35,810 nt of DNA from Gordonia sp. (in: high G+C Gram-positive bacteria). Lineage in GTDB: Bacteria > Actinomycetota > Actinomycetes > Mycobacteriales > Mycobacteriaceae. A program made the translations under genes and the position numbers. The DNA lies in assembly GCF_020438995.1 (NCBI RefSeq), contig NZ_JAGQTN010000147.1, positions 1 to 35,810 on the forward strand, read 5' to 3'. Under the pieces are notes generated by a model. It ran no database searches. It was not told the DNA's origin and saw only the letters and a list, made by a program, of their open reading frames with translations. Shown here piece by piece: positions 32,659 to 35,810 of this stretch. Position 1 is the stretch's first letter, and each line of letters begins with the position of its first letter.

Positions 32659-34440
32659 GTGTACGTCGTCGCCACCGCCGGTCACGTCGATCACGGGAAG
32701 TCGACGCTGGTGAAAACACTGACCGGGATGGAACCGGATCGATGGGAGGCCGAGCGTCGCCGCGGTCTGACGATCGATCTCGGTTTCGTCTGGACCACGC
32801 TGCCGTCCGGACGCGAGGTCGGCTTTGTCGATGTGCCCGGGCACGAACGGTTCGTGGGCAACATGCTCGCCGGACTCGGCCCCTCGCCTGTCGTCTGCTT
32901 CGTGATCGCAGCCGACGAAGGCTGGATGGCACAGTCGTCCGATCACCGGGATGCGATTGCCGCACTGGGGATCTCGCACGGGTTGGTCGTGATCAGTCGC
33001 GCCGACCGGGCGGCTCCGGAACGGGTCGCGGAGGTGATCGCGCAGACCCGACGTGAACTGTCGGATACGGGGCTGGCCGAGGCACCGGTGGTCGTGGTGT
33101 CGGCTGTCGCGGGTACCGGGATTGTCGAGTTCGCGACGACCCTCGACGCGGTCCTGGGTGCTCTCCCGACGCCGCGTGCCGACGGGCCGGTCCGGCTCTG
33201 GGTGGATCGGGCCTTCACCATCACCGGTGCGGGCACAGTCCTCACCGGAACTCTGCCGGCGGGAACGCTGACGGCGGGCGACCGGCTGGAACTGCTCGGC
33301 GGAACCCGGACCCGCGAGGTCACGGTGCGCGGCCTGCAGACCCACGGACGCGACTGCGACGTGGCCGGACCCGTCAGCCGTGTCGCCGTGAATGTCCGGG
33401 GTGTGAGCGCCGACGACGTGCACCGCGGGGACGCGCTGGTGACACCGGGGACCGTCGTGCGTGTGCCACTGATCGATGTGCGCAGGACGTCCGGCGGCGG
33501 TTCCGTTCCCGAATGGCTCACCGTGCATGCCGGGTCGGCCGCCGTTCCGGCGCGGTCACGATCGTTCGACGACGACCACCATCGTCTGACGCTTGCCTCA
33601 CCGCTCCCGTTGCATGTCGGCGACCAACTGGTGCTGCGCGATCCCGGAGCGGGCCGGATCGTCGGCGGCGCCCGGGTGCTCGACCTGGATCCGCCGCCGC
33701 TGCGCCGCCGCGGGGACGGCGTGCGGCGCGGCGAGGATCTGGCCTTTCGCGACAATGACTCGGCTGTGGGTGAGGAAGTGGCGCGCCGCGGCGCCGTCGA
33801 GCGCAACCGGTTGGCGGAGTCGGGATTCGCCGTCGACGCACTGCCCGACGGAGTCGAGGAGGTCGGCCGCTGGTGGGTGTCGCAGCAGCAACTCGACGAC
33901 TGGCAGGCCCGCCTGCGCGGGGCCGTGGTGGCATTGCACGGGCGCGACCCGCTCTCGGCCGGGCTGAGCGACGGGGCGGCCCGGGATCTGCTGGCCCTTC
34001 CCGACGTGGCGCTGCTGCCGGCGGTGATCTCAGGCGCGGGAGTGCGGGCCGAGGGCGGCCGGCTGTTCCTTCCCGATCATCGTGGTGACCTAGGCCCTGC
34101 CGAATCGGCGGTCTCCGAGGTGGAACGGCGCTTGGCGGAGTCGCCGTTCGTCGCACCGACTGCGGAGGAGCTCGCCGAATTGCATCTGGGCACAAAGGAA
34201 CTCGCCGCCGCTCAACGTGCAGGCCGACTACTGTGCCTCGGTGACGGCGTCATGGTCCTTCCTCGAACCCCGGCGCTGGCGATGCGTGAACTCGCGCGAT
34301 TGCCTCAGCCGTTCACCACCTCGCAGGCCCGCCAGGCGCTGGACACGTCTCGGCGGGTGGCGATCCCGCTGTTGGAACATCTCGATGCACGCGGCTGGAC
34401 GAGGCGGATCGATGCCTGTCATCGTCAGATCGTGCACTGA
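32659..34440 (+). CDS. selB: Selenocysteine-specific elongation factor
   Basis: The 593-residue protein brings selenocysteyl-tRNA to the ribosome at UGA codons marked by a SECIS. It has an EF-Tu-like GTPase with GHVDHGKS (residues 8-15) and DVPGH, and the base-recognition loop is SRAD in place of NKxD. Two beta-barrel domains follow, then C-terminal winged-helix repeats, ending in TSQARQALDTSRRVAIPLLEHLDARGW, that bind the SECIS RNA. The GTG start lies 3 bp after the selA stop. The cognate SECIS is at 25429-25447. Confidence 0.95.
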   Translation: MYVVATAGHVDHGKSTLVKTLTGMEPDRWEAERRRGLTIDLGFVWTTLPSGREVGFVDVPGHERFVGNMLAGLGPSPVVCFVIAADEGWMAQSSDHRDAIAALGISHGLVVISRADRAAPERVAEVIAQTRRELSDTGLAEAPVVVVSAVAGTGIVEFATTLDAVLGALPTPRADGPVRLWVDRAFTITGAGTVLTGTLPAGTLTAGDRLELLGGTRTREVTVRGLQTHGRDCDVAGPVSRVAVNVRGVSADDVHRGDALVTPGTVVRVPLIDVRRTSGGGSVPEWLTVHAGSAAVPARSRSFDDDHHRLTLASPLPLHVGDQLVLRDPGAGRIVGGARVLDLDPPPLRRRGDGVRRGEDLAFRDNDSAVGEEVARRGAVERNRLAESGFAVDALPDGVEEVGRWWVSQQQLDDWQARLRGAVVALHGRDPLSAGLSDGAARDLLALPDVALLPAVISGAGVRAEGGRLFLPDHRGDLGPAESAVSEVERRLAESPFVAPTAEELAELHLGTKELAAAQRAGRLLCLGDGVMVLPRTPALAMRELARLPQPFTTSQARQALDTSRRVAIPLLEHLDARGWTRRIDACHRQIVH

Positions 34441-34466
34441 GCTGCGGAGGCAGGGAGCCATACTTC

Positions 34467-34622
34467 TCAGACGTTGATGGGTTCGGTCTGGCCGGTCGAG
34501 TCCAGGAGTTCCGATTCCACCTTGGCGTCGAGGAGGACGCCGTCGGGGTCGCGCGACACCACGATGCGCTTGTTCTCGACGCGGGCCGCAAGATGGTCGG
34601 CGAGTGTGGGTGGCTTACTCAT
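34467..34622 (-). CDS. Small 51-residue protein coupled to the DUF1016 nuclease gene
   Basis: Leftward from ATG 34620-34622 the frame encodes MSKPPTLADHLAARVENKR, then VVSRDPDGVLLDAKVESELLD, ending EPINV and TGA. The ATG overlaps the nuclease stop (ATGA), so translation is coupled. Codon use is normal for the region. I do not recognise a family. It is polar and acidic without membrane or cysteine motifs. An antitoxin-like or accessory partner of the nuclease is possible. It is followed by 26 bp and the convergent selB end. Confidence 0.6.
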   Translation of the reverse strand: MSKPPTLADHLAARVENKRIVVSRDPDGVLLDAKVESELLDSTGQTEPINV

Positions 34623-35659
34623 TCGTCGTCCTCGTCGCCACGGACCTGGTCGAGTGCGTGCCGCGCAACCCGTTCTTTCGCTGCCCGGTAGATCTCGGTA
34701 ATCCGTTGCTGCAGTTCTTCTTTGGGTGGCAGGACCGTCCAGTATTCGGCCACGACAATGCCGTCCTTGTGCATTTCCAGCAGCTCGATCTGCTCACGGG
34801 ATGTCTCGGTGCACAGGATCAGACCCAGCGGTGCATCTTCGTCGTTGCGGCGTTCGTAGCGGTTGAGCCACTTGAGGTAGAGATCCATCTGCCCCTTGTA
34901 CGCGGGACGGAACTTGCCGATCTTCAGTTCGACGGCGATCAGCCGATGCAGCGGACGTGAGTAGAACAGCAGATCGAGGAAGAAGTCGTCGTTGTCGACG
35001 GTCATCCGCTTCTGGCGTGCAACGAACGCCCAGCCGTTGCCGACTTCGAGAAGGAACACCTCCATCTCACGGATCAGCGCCTCTTCGAGGTCACGTTCGG
35101 CGAAGGTGTCCTTCAACCCGAGGAAGTCGAGGAAGTACGGATCACTGAAGGAGTCCATCGGCACCGCTGATCCGCCCGGGGTCTGCGCGTTTGCGATCTC
35201 GCGACGCTCGTATCCTTGGCGCCCGATGAGCTCACGTAGCGCGCGAACACTGAGGCGGGCGTCGAGCGTCTGCTGGATGTAGAAGGCTCTCGCCTCGGCC
35301 GAGTACACGGGCAAAAGTGCCCTGAAGTGGGTCCAGCTCAATTGTTGTCCCAGTGAGACCACAATCTCAGGGTCGGGGAACACCTGTGCGAACTTGATCA
35401 TCCGGTACAGGTTGGGGCGGTCAAACCCTCGCCCGTACCGCTTAGTCAATTGTCGTGACAGCGTAGCGACAATCTCCTGATCGTAGTCGGCACGCCGCTC
35501 CGCCAGGACCTCCGTCTCAATGAGGTGCCCGATCTGCCAGTTCATGAGCGTCAGCGCCGCGTTCGCCTGCGTGGCGACGGCCGCACGCGTCTGTTCGATC
35601 AGCGCCGACACCTGATCGAACAGATCGCCGGAGTCACCTGACCGCGCCAGTTCAGCCAT
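34619..35659 (-). CDS. DUF1016/YhcG family PDDEXK nuclease
   Basis: The 346-residue protein has an N-terminal DUF1016 helical domain (IEQTRAAVATQANAALTLMNWQIGHLI; YGRGFDRPNLYRMIKFAQVFPD; LSWTHFRALLPV) and a C-terminal PDDEXK nuclease domain: DNDDFFLDLLFYSRPLHRLIAVELKIGKF, where D, E and K of the ELK motif are in place, then YKGQMDLYLKWL. Family genes are common in defence islands and beside restriction systems. The exact activity here is unknown. ATG 35659 has AAGGGG 5-6 nt upstream; upstream in-frame ATGs at 35671 and 35686 are possible. A small coupled ORF follows. Confidence 0.9.
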   Translation of the reverse strand: MAELARSGDSGDLFDQVSALIEQTRAAVATQANAALTLMNWQIGHLIETEVLAERRADYDQEIVATLSRQLTKRYGRGFDRPNLYRMIKFAQVFPDPEIVVSLGQQLSWTHFRALLPVYSAEARAFYIQQTLDARLSVRALRELIGRQGYERREIANAQTPGGSAVPMDSFSDPYFLDFLGLKDTFAERDLEEALIREMEVFLLEVGNGWAFVARQKRMTVDNDDFFLDLLFYSRPLHRLIAVELKIGKFRPAYKGQMDLYLKWLNRYERRNDEDAPLGLILCTETSREQIELLEMHKDGIVVAEYWTVLPPKEELQQRITEIYRAAKERVARHALDQVRGDEDDE

Positions 35660-35810
35660 CGCCCACCCCTTCATGTCCCGACGCATCGGACGGCTGTCAT
35701 TGATGCGACCTGCCAGCTCAGGGATACCAGGTGCCTACGACAATCCGACGAACCTGCACGACGAACAAGACCGGGACTTCGAGGTGGTCAGATCAGACGT
35801 TGAAGCGAAA

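Noticed and set aside
35687-35810. Possible 3' end of a leftward gene (stop near 35793) at the window edge
   Set aside because: Only about five codons are visible, so no call is possible; nothing else is seen in the last 124 bp.
1-35810. CRISPR arrays, insertion sequences, integrase genes or rRNA
   Set aside because: No regularly spaced direct repeats, transposase or integrase motifs, or rRNA-like sequence were found on reading; the only tRNA seen is tRNA-Sec.

Overview
High-GC DNA with actinobacterial gene content. Two proteins resemble mycothiol-dependent maleylpyruvate isomerases, one alcohol dehydrogenase is of the NDMA-dependent (mycofactocin-linked) type, and an ECF41/SigJ-type sigma factor and an F420-free set of oxidoreductases accompany them. 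This fits a mycolic-acid actinomycete (Mycobacteriales; Gordonia- or Rhodococcus-like). The genus is an inference from general resemblance, not from a search.

Left part (1-11.8 kb). A truncated TetR regulator is followed by an acyl-CoA synthetase and an AidB-like acyl-CoA dehydrogenase. Leftward genes then encode a maleylpyruvate-isomerase-family protein, a secreted lipase and a WrbA-type flavoprotein. The last is divergent from an ECF41 sigma factor. Next comes a small operon (TetR, maleylpyruvate-isomerase family, SnoaL-like) preceded by three tetO-like operators. After it lie an FAD monooxygenase with a one-base frameshift in a G run, a DUF1810 gene, a probable remnant of a monooxygenase gene, and a vapBC toxin-antitoxin pair.

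Middle part (11.8-24.7 kb). A GAF/Fis-type activator with a decayed AAA+ domain precedes an aldehyde dehydrogenase and an NDMA-dependent alcohol dehydrogenase, which together look like an alcohol-to-acid oxidation module. Beyond it are an McrC remnant between two related hairpins, a PhnA-like zinc-ribbon protein, an orphan Imm5-like immunity protein, a divergent LysR/DMT-transporter pair, a methyltransferase, a MazF-type toxin-antitoxin pair, a flavohemoglobin, and a zinc dehydrogenase divergent from its likely TetR repressor.

Right part (24.8-35.7 kb). This holds a self-contained selenocysteine island: a formate dehydrogenase alpha subunit with an in-frame UGA and an adjacent SECIS-like hairpin, its Fe-S subunit, an NrfD-type membrane subunit, then selD (convergent), selC (tRNA-Sec), selA and selB. 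Everything needed to make, charge and insert selenocysteine, together with one user protein, sits in about 9.6 kb. The only piece expected elsewhere is the housekeeping seryl-tRNA synthetase. The window ends with a DUF1016 (YhcG) PDDEXK nuclease gene and a tiny translationally coupled ORF, which suggests a defence-type locus.

A recurring feature is a set of strong hairpins with 4-5 nt loops at gene ends. Four of them share sequence, including TTGCTGT and CCG-loop-CGG. They look like actinobacterial terminators without U tracts, or a small dispersed palindrome family.
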